Source: an uncultured Desulfuromonadales bacterium
Lineage (GTDB): Bacteria > Desulfobacterota > Desulfuromonadia > Desulfuromonadales > Geopsychrobacteraceae
Reading direction: 5' to 3'
Assembly (NCBI GenBank): GCA_947259685.1
Contig: CAMYNC010000005.1
Location: 1-64,000 of the forward strand
Length of the DNA: 64,000 nucleotides
In this document: positions 24,970-34,002 of the stretch, piece by piece
How the letters are laid out: each line of letters starts with the position of its first letter
How positions within the stretch are numbered: position 1 is the stretch's first letter
The notes under the pieces: generated by a model
Seen by the model: only the letters and a program-made list of their open reading frames with translations
Databases searched by the model: none
Told to the model about the DNA's origin: nothing
Translations under genes and position numbers: made by a program

Positions 24970-27234
24970 TTAAGCTAGATCAGCAGCATCCTGGGCATCA
25001 ACCACGGCAACGGCGGCCATATTGACGATGTCGGAGACATCGTCGCCACGCTGCAGGACATGGACAGGCTTCTTCATGCCCATCAGAATGGGGCCGACCG
25101 CCTCGGCTTCACCAAGTTTATTCAGCAGTTTGTAGCTGATGTTGCCTGAATTGAGGTCCGGGAAGATGAAGACGTTGGCATCCCCTTTGAGTTGCGAGAA
25201 GGGATATTGTGCTTCAGTCAGCTCGGCGTCAAGAGCAACGTTGGCCTGAATCTCACCATCAACAACCAGGTTGGGAGCTTGCTCCTTGACCAATGCTGTC
25301 GCGCGCTTAACCTTTTGGCAGAGCGGATGATCTGAACTGCCGAAGTTGGAAAAGGAGAGCATGGCGACCTTCGGCTCAACATTAAACTGCTGGGCTTTTT
25401 CGGCGGTGAGGAGAGCGGTTTCCGCCAATTCTTCAGCGCTAGGCTCAATGTTGACGGTGGTGTCGGCAAAGAAGACCGCCTGCTTTTTGGTCACCATCAT
25501 GTAAACCCCGTGGACCTTGGACAAACCATCTTTTTTGCCGATAATCTCCAGTGCAGGGCGAATTGTTTCAGGATAGTGGTGGTTAATCCCTGAAAGAACC
25601 GCATCGGCATCACCCATCTTGACCATCATTGAGCCAAAGTAATGGCGATTGTTTTTGATTTTGCCCTTGGCTTCGGCGCGAGTAACGCCTTTGCGTTGGC
25701 GCAACTCAAACATCGCGTCGATATAGCCGCCGCGCTTGTCACTGATTGCTGGATCGACAATCTCAATGCCGTTCAAATCCAGATTGAGTTCCTCAATTTT
25801 GGCGCGAATCTCTTTTTCGTCACCGAGCAGAATCGGTTTAGCGATCCCTTCGTCGATGATGATCTGTGACGCCCGCAGGATCTTCTCTTCATCTCCTTCA
25901 GGGAAAACCAGCCGCTTCGGGTTGGTCTTCGCTTTATTTATCATAGACCGCATGATCTCTTTGGAGCGGCCCTGCATCGCTTCGAGGCGCTCTTTGTACT
26001 TGTCCATGTCTTCGATCGGACGACGGGCAACACCGGAATCCATCGCTGCCTGGGCAACAGCCGGGGCAACATGTAGCAGAACGCGGGAATCGAACGGCTT
26101 GGGAATCAGGTACTCACGGCCAAACTTGATTTCTTCGCCACCGTAGGCACGACGGACCGAATCAGGAACATCTTCTTTTGCCAGAGCTGCCAGGGCATGA
26201 ACCGCTGCCAGTTTCATTTCGGCATTAATCGCGCTGGCATGGGTATCCAGAGCGCCACGGAACAAAAACGGGAAGCAGAGGACGTTGTTAACCTGGTTAT
26301 TATAATCAGAACGACCGGTGCCGATAATAACGTCGCTGCGTACTTCTTTGGCTTCCGGTGGGGTGATCTCCGGATCAGGGTTCGCCATGGCAAAGACGAT
26401 CGGATCTTTGGCCATCGACTTGAGCATTTCGTTGGTCAAGGCTCCCTTCGCGGAAACGCCGAAGAAGATATCCGCACCAACCATGGCATCTTCCAGGGTT
26501 CGGGCATGGGTGTCTGCTGCAAGCCGCTCTTTGTAATCGTTCATCCCTGCAGTACGCCCCTTGTAGATAACCCCCTTGGTGTCACAAAGGATGACGTTAT
26601 TTTTATCTATCCCCATGGTGATCGCCAGATTCGCACAGGCAATTCCGGCAGCACCGGCACCATTGACGACAATCTTCGCATCCGCAACTTTCTTGCCGAT
26701 GATTTCCAACGCGTTGACCATGCCGGCAGCCGAAATAATCGCGGTGCCGTGCTGATCATCGTGAAAGACCGGAATATCCATGATCTCCTGCAGCTTCTCT
26801 TCGATATAGAAGCACTCCGGACCTTTGATGTCCTCAAGATTGATGCCACCAAAAGTTGGCTCAAGCAGCTTAACAGTGCGGATCAACTCATCGGAATCCT
26901 TGGTATTCAATTCGATATCGAAAACGTCAACATCAGCAAAGCTCTTGAATAGAACCCCTTTCCCTTCCATAACCGGCTTGCCGGCAAGCGCGCCAATATC
27001 GCCAAGACCCAAGACAGCGGTACCATTGGAGACGACCGCAACCAGGTTGCCTTTTGCAGTATACTCGTAGGCGGTGCCGGGATCTTTTTCGATTTCCAGG
27101 CAAGGCTCTGCTACGCCCGGGCTGTAGGCCAGCGCTAGGTCGCGGCTGGTGGCACAGGGTTTGGTGGTGATGACTTCGATTTTACCTTTTCGCCCTTTAC
27201 TGTGATAATCAAGGGCCTCTTGACGCTTTGACAT
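24970..27234 (-). CDS. maeB: NADP-dependent malic enzyme with C-terminal phosphotransacetylase-like domain
   Basis: A 754-aa MaeB-type enzyme, oxidative decarboxylation of malate to pyruvate with NADP+. The N-terminal malic domain (about residues 15-150) contains SPGVAEPC and [17 protein letters not shown]. The NAD(P)-binding domain (about 160-390) has FHDDQHGTA and [11 protein letters not shown]. Residues about 430-745 are a phosphate acetyltransferase-like domain ([23 protein letters not shown]), usually regulatory (acetyl-CoA inhibition) in MaeB rather than catalytic. Length fits the family (about 750-760). AGGAGG lies about ten bases from the ATG. It is an isolated gene linking C4 and C3 metabolism. 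Confidence 0.95.
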   Translation of the reverse strand: MSKRQEALDYHSKGRKGKIEVITTKPCATSRDLALAYSPGVAEPCLEIEKDPGTAYEYTAKGNLVAVVSNGTAVLGLGDIGALAGKPVMEGKGVLFKSFADVDVFDIELNTKDSDELIRTVKLLEPTFGGINLEDIKGPECFYIEEKLQEIMDIPVFHDDQHGTAIISAAGMVNALEIIGKKVADAKIVVNGAGAAGIACANLAITMGIDKNNVILCDTKGVIYKGRTAGMNDYKERLAADTHARTLEDAMVGADIFFGVSAKGALTNEMLKSMAKDPIVFAMANPDPEITPPEAKEVRSDVIIGTGRSDYNNQVNNVLCFPFLFRGALDTHASAINAEMKLAAVHALAALAKEDVPDSVRRAYGGEEIKFGREYLIPKPFDSRVLLHVAPAVAQAAMDSGVARRPIEDMDKYKERLEAMQGRSKEIMRSMINKAKTNPKRLVFPEGDEEKILRASQIIIDEGIAKPILLGDEKEIRAKIEELNLDLNGIEIVDPAISDKRGGYIDAMFELRQRKGVTRAEAKGKIKNNRHYFGSMMVKMGDADAVLSGINHHYPETIRPALEIIGKKDGLSKVHGVYMMVTKKQAVFFADTTVNIEPSAEELAETALLTAEKAQQFNVEPKVAMLSFSNFGSSDHPLCQKVKRATALVKEQAPNLVVDGEIQANVALDAELTEAQYPFSQLKGDANVFIFPDLNSGNISYKLLNKLGEAEAVGPILMGMKKPVHVLQRGDDVSDIVNMAAVAVVDAQDAADLA

Positions 27235-27351
27235 GGGGGTCTGTCCTCCTGTTAAGAGTATAGTCTTCCGAGACTCAGGAAGTGAAAGTGGCGGGGTTGG
27301 GCCTCATGGTGCAACTGTTGAACATCAATTGTCATATACTTAAACTAAAAA

Positions 27352-27378
27352 ATTATAGCCATACTAAAAAAAAGTCAA
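27352..27378 (-). promoter_or_regulatory. Probable sigma-70 promoter of maeB
   Basis: On minus, TTGACT (27378-27373) and perfect TATAAT (27357-27352) are 15 bases apart, somewhat short. The leader would be about 110 bases. Confidence 0.5.
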
Positions 27379-27393
27379 CAGCAATCGGTTGAC
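27374..27393. promoter_or_regulatory. Inverted repeat overlapping the maeB -35
   Basis: GTCAAC and GTTGAC are perfect arms around eight bases, overlapping the maeB -35 hexamer. A repressor operator is possible; both arms also resemble half of TTGAC, so chance is not excluded. Confidence 0.4.
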
Positions 27394-27611
27394 ACAGACA
27401 ATATATCTCCTTTTAGCCAGGTCGCAATGCTGATGCCAACTTTCTATAACAATAAAAAGGCGAGCAGCTACAGGGAGTTGGCCTATTTACGTGAGCGATA
27501 TGTAATAAAATTAGCTTAAAAAGCAGCGAATATTGGTCCGATTGTGGCTGAAATTAGCCACTGACAGTTTATGAAAAGGGCCAAAGTACCTTATTTTTTT
27601 AGGAATTTACG

Positions 27612-28100
27612 ATGAAACTTGGTGTTTTGTCAGACACTCATATCTGTCATTTAAAGCAAGGACTCGAATTGTATGAACGTTTGCTCGAAGGACCTTTTGC
27701 CGGCATAGAGGCGATCCTTCACGCTGGTGATCAAGTTCTGCCCGAGTTGGAAAGCTGTTTTGCGCCGCTCCCCTGGTATGCGGTGAGGGGGAATATGGAT
27801 GGTGCTGCCAGCGTTACTCCATTGAAGCGAATTCTGGAATTTGCTGGAGTCCGCATCGGGATGATTCACGGCTACGGTGCGCCACAAGGGATTGAACAAC
27901 GGGTCATGGCAGAATTTTCCAACGATTCTCTCGACGTCCTGGTTTTCGGCCACAGTCACCAGCCGGTCTGTCGGTATCAGGGTTCGCTGTTGTTGCTGAA
28001 CCCCGGGAGCCCGACCGACCGCCGGTATGCGCCAAACCATACCGTGGCCCTGCTGACGATCGATGCGGAAATTCAGGCTGAAATCATCACTTTGGGTTGA
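27612..28100 (+). CDS. YfcE/MJ0936-type metallophosphodiesterase
   Basis: A 162-aa calcineurin-like phosphoesterase of the small YfcE/MJ0936 family. The metal ligands appear as SDTHI (about residues 7-11), HAGD (about 37-40), RGNMD (about 59-63), IHGYG (about 80-84), and GHSHQPV (about 116-122), and LNPGSPTDRR is the family C-terminal signature. It is likely a phosphodiesterase with an unknown natural substrate. TAGGAA precedes the ATG. Its stop is 74 bases before the ExbB-like gene. Confidence 0.92.
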   Translation: MKLGVLSDTHICHLKQGLELYERLLEGPFAGIEAILHAGDQVLPELESCFAPLPWYAVRGNMDGAASVTPLKRILEFAGVRIGMIHGYGAPQGIEQRVMAEFSNDSLDVLVFGHSHQPVCRYQGSLLLLNPGSPTDRRYAPNHTVALLTIDAEIQAEIITLG

Positions 28101-28174
28101 TTTGATCCTTGGTGTCTTTTCATCTTTATGTTATCTTCTTTAAATTATTCTGATAATACTGGGAATCGCTCGAA

Positions 28175-28780
28175 ATGATTGAGATTTTTGAACGTGGTGG
28201 CCCTCTGATGTACCCGATTCTGTTCTGTTCGGTGATCGGTTGGGCAATTTTTTTGGAACGCGTCCGGGCGTATCGCAAGGTCAGGATCAGTTTAAGGCCT
28301 TTGCTCATTGACGTTGAGCGGCAATTGAACAAAGAGCAACCTGCCGAGGCACTCGCCTGCTGTCAGCAGTCCGATTCTCCTTTGGCAAATATTTTTACTG
28401 CGGCTATAAATCATGCCGGCGCAAGTCGCAGCCATATAAAGATGCTTGCCGAAGAGGTCGGCGAGCGTGAAAGCATGCTGCTGCAGCGCTACCTTGGATT
28501 GCTGGGGACGCTTGCCAATATCTCGCCACTGCTCGGCTTGCTTGGGACTGTGCTGGGGATGATCGAAGCGTTCAACGTCATCGCCGTGCAAGGTGTCGGA
28601 ACCCCGGCCACTCTGGGTGGCGGCATATCCGAAGCGCTGATTACCACTGCTGCCGGCCTCTCGGTGGCGGTGCCGATGATTCTGGCTCATCGTTATCTGT
28701 CCAGTCGCGCTGAACTCCTGACCCTGGAGTTGGAAGAGTACAGCATGCGAATTGTCGACATGGTCGGGGCACCGCAGTAA
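28175..28780 (+). CDS. MotA/TolQ/ExbB proton channel family protein
   Basis: A 201-aa inner-membrane protein with three membrane segments: about residues 11-30, 105-128 and 148-170. The conserved channel region LLGTLANISPLLGLLGTVLGMIEAF and the following GGGISEALITTAAGL-VAVP match ExbB/TolQ. It assembles with ExbD/TolR to convert proton flow into force on a TonB or TolA protein. Its stop TAA overlaps the start of the ExbD gene by one base, so a stoichiometric pair is expected. No tonB or tolA gene is adjacent, so the driven partner is unknown. Confidence 0.93.
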   Translation: MIEIFERGGPLMYPILFCSVIGWAIFLERVRAYRKVRISLRPLLIDVERQLNKEQPAEALACCQQSDSPLANIFTAAINHAGASRSHIKMLAEEVGERESMLLQRYLGLLGTLANISPLLGLLGTVLGMIEAFNVIAVQGVGTPATLGGGISEALITTAAGLSVAVPMILAHRYLSSRAELLTLELEEYSMRIVDMVGAPQ

Positions 28781-29193
28781 TGTCCTTTCGGCGCCGCAAC
28801 ATAGAAACCCCGCGGATCGATTTAACGCCGATGATCGATGTGGTGTTCCTGCTGTTGATCTTCTACATGATCACCACGACTTTCATCGAGAGCCCCGGAC
28901 TGATCATCGATCTGCCAAAATCTTCGGCACAGCAGATCAAAAAGGTGGACAAGGATGTTCATGTTTACCTGACTGCCGAGGGGGAAATTTTTTTGCAGAA
29001 ACAACCCGTCAGTCTGGTCGAATTAAAACAGCGCATCCTCCAGTATGGAGAAACCGCCAAGCTAAGGACCTTTTTGCTCATGGCAGATAAGGGCGCCTTG
29101 CACGGCCAGGTCATTCAACTTATTGATGCCGCCAAAGCCGCCGGGTTTGGGAAATTGGCCATCGCAACAGATAAGCAGCAGCTTGAAGAATAG
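28780..29193 (+). CDS. ExbD/TolR family biopolymer transport protein
   Basis: A 137-aa protein with a single N-terminal membrane helix (about residues 18-40) holding the protonatable Asp in IDLTPMIDVVFLLLIFYM, the diagnostic ExbD/TolR motif. A small periplasmic domain (about 50-135) follows, with MADKGALHGQVIQLIDAAKAAGF. It partners the upstream ExbB-like protein; start and stop codons overlap. The next gene, pfkA, begins 38 bases later and could be on the same transcript. Confidence 0.93.
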   Translation: MSFRRRNIETPRIDLTPMIDVVFLLLIFYMITTTFIESPGLIIDLPKSSAQQIKKVDKDVHVYLTAEGEIFLQKQPVSLVELKQRILQYGETAKLRTFLLMADKGALHGQVIQLIDAAKAAGFGKLAIATDKQQLEE

Positions 29194-29231
29194 CCAAGCT
29201 GCATTAACTTGTTAATAGGGAGAGAATCACG

Positions 29232-30320
29232 GTGAGCAAAACCATTGCGATTTTAACCGGAGGCGGCGATTGCCCCGGACTGAATGCAGTTATTCGTGGT
29301 GTGGTTCGTTCAGCGATTGGGCAACATGGTTGGCGGGTGCTCGGGATCGAAGATGGTTTCGAGGGGTTAGTTGGAGAGATGCGCTATCGGGAACTAACGC
29401 TTAATTCGGTGCGTGGGATTCTGCCGCGTGGCGGAACGATTCTGGGGACAAGTAACCGTGGTAATCCTTTTAGTTATCCGATGGAAGTTAATGGGGAGCT
29501 TGAGCTGCAGGATGTCTCCGATTCGGTGTTGGAAGGATTTCGCAAGCTCGGAGCCGAGGTCCTGATTGCTGTCGGTGGCGATGGTACGCTGAAGATCGCT
29601 CAGGGGCTTTATGAAAAAGGTTTACCGGTCATTGGTGTACCGAAAACCATCGATAACGATCTGCGGGCCACCGATGTCACCTTTGGTTACCGGACCGCAG
29701 TGACGATTGTTACTGAAGCCCTGGATCGTCTGCATTCGACGGCGGAAAGTCATCATCGGGCCATGGTGGTTGAGGTGATGGGACGGGATGCCGGCTGGAT
29801 CGCCCTGGAATCAGGGATTGCCGGTTCTGCCGACGTTATCCTGATTCCCGAAATTCCATATTCTGTCGAGCGGATTTGCGCAGCAATTAAAAAACGGCGC
29901 GAGAATGGTAGCCGTTTTTCGATTATCGTGGTCGCCGAAGGTGCTTTTGCGGCGGAGGGCGGCAAGACTGTGCAGGTCACTGCTGACCATAACCTGGGTG
30001 TCGAGCGGTTGGGTGGGGTCGGTCAACAGGTTGCCAGGCAGATTGAAGCCTGTCTTGATATGGAAACCAGGGTTGTGACGCTCGGGCATTTACAACGTGG
30101 TGGTTCACCTGAGCCTTTCGACCGGATCCTGGCCTCTCGCTTTGGTGTCAAAGCGATTGAGCTGATTGCCCGGGAGGATTTCGGAAAGATGGTTGCGCTG
30201 AAAGGGCAGAAGGTTGTGGCTGTCGAAATCAGCAATGCCATCGCGCAGTTAAACCAGGTCGACCCTGCGGGGGAGCTGGTTGTCACCGCCGAAGCCCTAG
30301 GAATTGAGCTTGGGAAATAG
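29232..30320 (+). CDS. pfkA: 6-phosphofructokinase (group III type)
   Basis: A 362-aa phosphofructokinase. N-terminal ILTGGGDCPGLNAVIRG binds the phosphoryl donor, GGDGTL (residues about 116-121) and PKTIDND (about 136-142) lie in the active site, MGRDAGWIAL and the EIPY element bind fructose 6-phosphate. The Gly in GGDG (E. coli position 104) points to ATP, while Lys in PKTIDND (position 124) is shared with pyrophosphate-dependent enzymes. This mixed signature occurs in ATP-using PPi-like PFKs, so ATP is favoured but not proven. GTG start with GGGAGAG upstream. Confidence 0.93.
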   Translation: MSKTIAILTGGGDCPGLNAVIRGVVRSAIGQHGWRVLGIEDGFEGLVGEMRYRELTLNSVRGILPRGGTILGTSNRGNPFSYPMEVNGELELQDVSDSVLEGFRKLGAEVLIAVGGDGTLKIAQGLYEKGLPVIGVPKTIDNDLRATDVTFGYRTAVTIVTEALDRLHSTAESHHRAMVVEVMGRDAGWIALESGIAGSADVILIPEIPYSVERICAAIKKRRENGSRFSIIVVAEGAFAAEGGKTVQVTADHNLGVERLGGVGQQVARQIEACLDMETRVVTLGHLQRGGSPEPFDRILASRFGVKAIELIAREDFGKMVALKGQKVVAVEISNAIAQLNQVDPAGELVVTAEALGIELGK

Positions 30321-30354
30321 CTTGCTTTTAGCTGTTCGTTAAACGGGGAGATCG

Positions 30355-32376
30355 ATGAGTAATTTATTTTCAATGGTTTTGGAAAACGCTCACAGTTCAA
30401 ACGATAAAACCGACCGCAGTTTTTTTTATGCCCTTGGCGGAATCATGCTGGGGGTTGCCGCACCGATTGGTTGGGCGGTGGTGCGGATGCTGTTTTTTTA
30501 CAATAATAGTCTGCCAATTTGGGAGCAGTCGTTTGGCTATTTTACCAAAAATGCCTCCCACTTTGCTTTGCTCATCTATATGGGGGGGGGGACCGCAGCG
30601 GTGCTCGGCACCTTCGGTTTTTTTATCGGCCGGGCCTCGGAACAGATCCACCTGCGGGCCAGGCGGCTGGATGAGATGAATCAGGCGGTAGCCAGTCAGA
30701 AGCAGGAATTTGAGCGCAAATATCGTGACCTGAACAGTCGAATTACCAGTTTTCACAATATCAGTGCCCGTATTCAGAAAACCATGGATCTGTCTGAATT
30801 GTTACAGTTGACCGGCAACGGTCTTCACGAAGTCATGGATTTCGACCGGGTGAATATTTTGACGGTCGATCGCGAACATCAGCAACTTCGGTTGTCGGTC
30901 AGCCTGGGATCCGAAGCCCCAAGCAATGCAACCACCAGCATGCCTTTCGATGAACGGGCCGGGGTGATCTACAAAGCGATCAATGAGCAGCGTCATTACC
31001 TGGTCGACGATATCTCATTGATGCCCCCCGACTGCAAACTGAAAGCACCCTGCGATTCAATTCCGGCGCTGCGGTCGCGCAATTTTCTGATCTGTCCGGT
31101 CGTGGTCAATGGACAGACCGAAATGGTTATCGCAGTGGATAAGAAAAATACCCGCAGGCCGATAGAAGAGGATGACGCAGACACTCTGAAGCTGTTCGCC
31201 TCGCAACTCTCCGGCAGCATGACCCGACTGCAGCTGTTCAGCGCCGTCGATACACTTACCCGCGAACTTGAACATACCTTTGCCCAGTTTCTGCAATATC
31301 GGCAGGACTATCAGATCCTGCTCAAGACCCTGAAGCGGGCCACCGGTTCGACCATCAAGCTGGTCGCCGATATCGCCAACTCTGCTGATGTGGTACGGGA
31401 TGCGGTTAATTCCACCCAGTCGTCATCGACAGAAATTTCCGCTTCGATCGATCAGGTTGGCAGCAGTATAAGGCAACTTTCCGAATTTATGGATAAATCG
31501 ATTTCCGCCATGACTGAAATTGCCGCGACCATCAAAGAGGTAGACGATAACAGCGTTAACTCTCACCAGATGTCCGAACAGGTGCTGTTGCAGGCCGAAG
31601 GTGGGGTTGATTCGGTTCAGGAAACCCTCAATGGTCTGGATGGTATTGCCACGGGTGTTGGCGAGGTTTCGCGGGCCATCGATCAACTATCTCAGAGGGG
31701 CGAGGAGATCGGCACGATTACGACGGTGATCACGGAGATTGCCCAAAAGACCAACCTCTTGGCACTGAATGCCGCAATCATTGCCGCGCAGGCAGGCGAA
31801 CAAGGCCGCTCTTTTGCGGTTGTCGCCGAAGAGATTCGTAGTTTATCGCAAAAAACCGCCCACTCCTCTGAGGCCATCGCCGGACTGATCAGGGGTATGC
31901 ATAATAACACCTCGGAGGTTGTTGACCAGGTACGCAGTGCCCATGACTTGGTCGGTAAAGGGGTGACCCTGGGGCGCAAAACCGAGCAGACGCTCAAACA
32001 AATTCTCGATAGCGCCATGGCCGCTATGGATATGACCCGCAGCATCCGGCATGCCACCCGTGAGGTGTCCCGCTCGGCTGAATTTGTCACCCATTCGATT
32101 GAAGAACTCGGCGAGATGACCGATCAGGTCTCGACCGCTTCGCGCGAACAGGCGCATGGCACTCACGGGATTGTCCGATCGATTGAAGATATTCGGGCAA
32201 TGGCAGATGAAATGGCCAACGTGGCGATTCAGCAACGCCAGGACAGTCGTGACATCGAGACCGCGGTCGAATCGGTGGCCGATATGGCCCTGCAGATTTT
32301 CCAGGAAATGGATGCCCGCAGCGAGCAAAGCCGCACAGTTATTCGTCAACTGCAGGAGCTGAAAGAAACAGAATAA
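30355..32376 (+). CDS. Methyl-accepting chemotaxis-like transducer with GAF domain
   Basis: A 673-aa membrane-anchored signal transducer. Two membrane helices lie at about residues 24-50 and 70-94 with only a short periplasmic loop, so the sensory module is cytoplasmic: a GAF domain at about 145-290 (FDRVNILTVDRE, LICPVVVNGQ). No HAMP domain is evident. The C-terminal signalling domain (about 330-650) has the MCP hairpin tip IAQKTNLLALNAAIIAAQAGEQ near residues 462-483. A run of ten G (30582-30591) encodes Gly77-79 in the second helix and could slip. It is 34 bases after pfkA, with an isolated chemotaxis context, so the output pathway is unknown. Confidence 0.93.
   Translation: MSNLFSMVLENAHSSNDKTDRSFFYALGGIMLGVAAPIGWAVVRMLFFYNNSLPIWEQSFGYFTKNASHFALLIYMGGGTAAVLGTFGFFIGRASEQIHLRARRLDEMNQAVASQKQEFERKYRDLNSRITSFHNISARIQKTMDLSELLQLTGNGLHEVMDFDRVNILTVDREHQQLRLSVSLGSEAPSNATTSMPFDERAGVIYKAINEQRHYLVDDISLMPPDCKLKAPCDSIPALRSRNFLICPVVVNGQTEMVIAVDKKNTRRPIEEDDADTLKLFASQLSGSMTRLQLFSAVDTLTRELEHTFAQFLQYRQDYQILLKTLKRATGSTIKLVADIANSADVVRDAVNSTQSSSTEISASIDQVGSSIRQLSEFMDKSISAMTEIAATIKEVDDNSVNSHQMSEQVLLQAEGGVDSVQETLNGLDGIATGVGEVSRAIDQLSQRGEEIGTITTVITEIAQKTNLLALNAAIIAAQAGEQGRSFAVVAEEIRSLSQKTAHSSEAIAGLIRGMHNNTSEVVDQVRSAHDLVGKGVTLGRKTEQTLKQILDSAMAAMDMTRSIRHATREVSRSAEFVTHSIEELGEMTDQVSTASREQAHGTHGIVRSIEDIRAMADEMANVAIQQRQDSRDIETAVESVADMALQIFQEMDARSEQSRTVIRQLQELKETE
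30582..30591 (+). repeat. Poly-G tract (10 G) inside the MCP gene
   Basis: A homopolymer of ten G starts at the last base of codon 76 (ATG) and supplies Gly77-Gly79. A change of one or two bases would shift the frame and truncate the protein before the GAF domain. Confidence 0.9.
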
Positions 32377-32532
32377 TATTCAACGACGGGCTAAATCACC
32401 AGTTGAGTGCTCAGGTCCATATTCAGGGGATGTTTGCAGATCGCTCAGCCTGGTGCGGGAAGTGCTCTCGTGTAGGAAAAATTCATCCCTCATCTTGCGG
32501 TAGACTTTCCTTGTCCATGCTATCCTCGCTGG

Positions 32533-33183
32533 CTAGATCAAACCCTGATTCTTCAAATCTTTCGTAACTTGTTCCACAAAGTCCTGCATCATTTTTTCAA
32601 TGTCACCTTCAACAACAGTTTCAAGTTGAGCCGACCAAATCATTTCTTCAGTTTTTAGATCATAAATGACGGATTCGACGGACAGAACTGTGAAGTGTGT
32701 GGTTGTCGGGGGTTCATAGATGACATCGACCCTTTGATTGTAATAGCTGTTCCAATTATTATAGTAGGCGGGCCGATTATAGTAGCCGTCACGACGATTG
32801 TATGGCCGATAGGAATAGCCTGAAACTCTGCCCGGGCGGGTTACCGATTGTTTCCGTTGCCCAATCAGTTTGGTCAGCAGGACAGAGTCGCAAGAATTGG
32901 TTGTCATTTGTTGAATGATTCTTGATTTATTAATTTCCTCGCTGCTGGGAAGGCCTTTATAGCTTGTGACCGATTCAACTCCCTGGCTAGCTAATTGTTG
33001 TTTGAAGGTATCTTCAAAGATGCGGCGATTGTTTTCACTCTTTGCCATGCCAATGATATAGACCTTTTCGATCTGTCCCTTAAACTCAGGATTTGACCAG
33101 GAACTGCTCATGCTGGTGCTGGAGCAGGAGGCAAGCAGTAAACCGATCAGAATCAGGCCAAATAAGCGGATATAAGCAATCAT
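32533..33183 (-). CDS. Uncharacterised lipoprotein, 216 aa
   Basis: An exported lipoprotein. The start at 33183 (MIAYIRLFG) is chosen because AAGGAG lies about ten bases upstream; GTG 33204 would place coding sequence over that site. A lipobox LLLASC gives the lipidated cysteine near residue 19. The mature part resembles DUF4136-type lipoproteins in layout: a NPEFKGQIEKVYIIGM strand, an EDTFKQQLASQGVES segment, a Tyr/Arg/Asn-rich insert (about residues 120-150) and SVIYDLKTEEMIWSAQ near the end. It is the last gene of the TAXI-hydrolase-MlaA operon, 33 bases after mlaA. Family assignment is uncertain. Confidence 0.75.
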   Translation of the reverse strand: MIAYIRLFGLILIGLLLASCSSTSMSSSWSNPEFKGQIEKVYIIGMAKSENNRRIFEDTFKQQLASQGVESVTSYKGLPSSEEINKSRIIQQMTTNSCDSVLLTKLIGQRKQSVTRPGRVSGYSYRPYNRRDGYYNRPAYYNNWNSYYNQRVDVIYEPPTTTHFTVLSVESVIYDLKTEEMIWSAQLETVVEGDIEKMMQDFVEQVTKDLKNQGLI

Positions 33184-33216
33184 TGCAGGTTCTCTCCTTA
33201 CCACAGTATTGACGCA

Positions 33217-33999
33217 CTATTTGAGCATAACCGATTCTCTGCCAATATCAAACTCACGCTTTTTGGTGTACAGCATCCTTATCTGTTCATACTCAAAGGG
33301 GGAGCCGGAACCATAGTAACGGAAGGGGATACGTTTACGTTTGTCGATCGCACTGACCCCGGTGAAGATCAGGTTCGCATCATCGTCATCCACCCAGGCC
33401 GGCGGCCCGGCAAGTTTAAATGCCACAGAATCGGCGACCAGACCGGTGGTGTCCCTGAGGTTTGATGGGCCAAAGATCGGCAGAACAATAAAGGGTCCAT
33501 TGCCAACGCCGTAATACCCCAGGGTTTGGCCGAAATCCTCGGGTTGGCGATGCCAGCCCCAGCGGGTAGCCGGGTCCCAGAAACCGGCAATACCGACCGT
33601 GGTATTCACCACGAAGCGTGTCAGGGTGATACCGGTTTGTTTGAATTTCAGCTGCAGCAGATTGTTGGTAAAGTTGTTGAACTCAAAGACATTGTCGACA
33701 AAATTCGAAACCCGATCCTCTGCGTAATCCGGCATGATAAATTGATAGCCTTTGACCAGCGGCAAGAAAAGGTACTTGTCAAAATAATGATTGAAGCGAT
33801 AGGCGCCGCGGTTAAAACCCTCAATCGGATCATAGACATCCACAGCGAACTTCTGATCCTGGGGGACGAGCGTCTTGTAGTCGCGCATTGGCGGCTCTGT
33901 CACCGGGAAGGTTTTCGGTTTGGTACTGCAGCCGCTGAGGAGCAGAGTTACCAGTATCGCCAATATAGCCAAGCCCTTGAAGGTGTTTGTTGCTGTCAT
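33217..33999 (-). CDS. mlaA: MlaA/VacJ family outer-membrane lipoprotein
   Basis: A 260-aa lipoprotein with signal peptide and lipobox LLLSGC (Cys24). The MlaA domain (about residues 50-225) shows the classic DVYDPIEGFNRGAYRFNHYFDKY, RVSNFVDNVFEFNNFTNNLLQ, RFVVNTTVGIAGFWD and EDFGQTLGYYGVGNGPFIVLPIFGPS series. MlaA forms an outer-membrane doughnut that removes mislocalised phospholipid in the Mla pathway. AGGAGGG lies ten bases before the ATG, inside the end of the preceding hydrolase gene. No mlaBCDEF genes are in the window, and the neighbours (TAXI protein, alpha/beta hydrolase) are unusual for Mla. Confidence 0.95.
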   Translation of the reverse strand: MTATNTFKGLAILAILVTLLLSGCSTKPKTFPVTEPPMRDYKTLVPQDQKFAVDVYDPIEGFNRGAYRFNHYFDKYLFLPLVKGYQFIMPDYAEDRVSNFVDNVFEFNNFTNNLLQLKFKQTGITLTRFVVNTTVGIAGFWDPATRWGWHRQPEDFGQTLGYYGVGNGPFIVLPIFGPSNLRDTTGLVADSVAFKLAGPPAWVDDDDANLIFTGVSAIDKRKRIPFRYYGSGSPFEYEQIRMLYTKKREFDIGRESVMLK

Positions 34000-34002
34000 G
34001 GC

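Larger units (their letters stand above)
27235..27611. other. 377-bp divergent intergenic region
   Basis: It carries the maeB promoter (27352-27378, minus), an inverted repeat (27374-27393) and otherwise AT-rich DNA. No gene is apparent. A TTGACA at 27389-27394 faces the plus strand but lacks a good -10, so the promoter of the phosphodiesterase gene is undefined. Confidence 0.6.
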
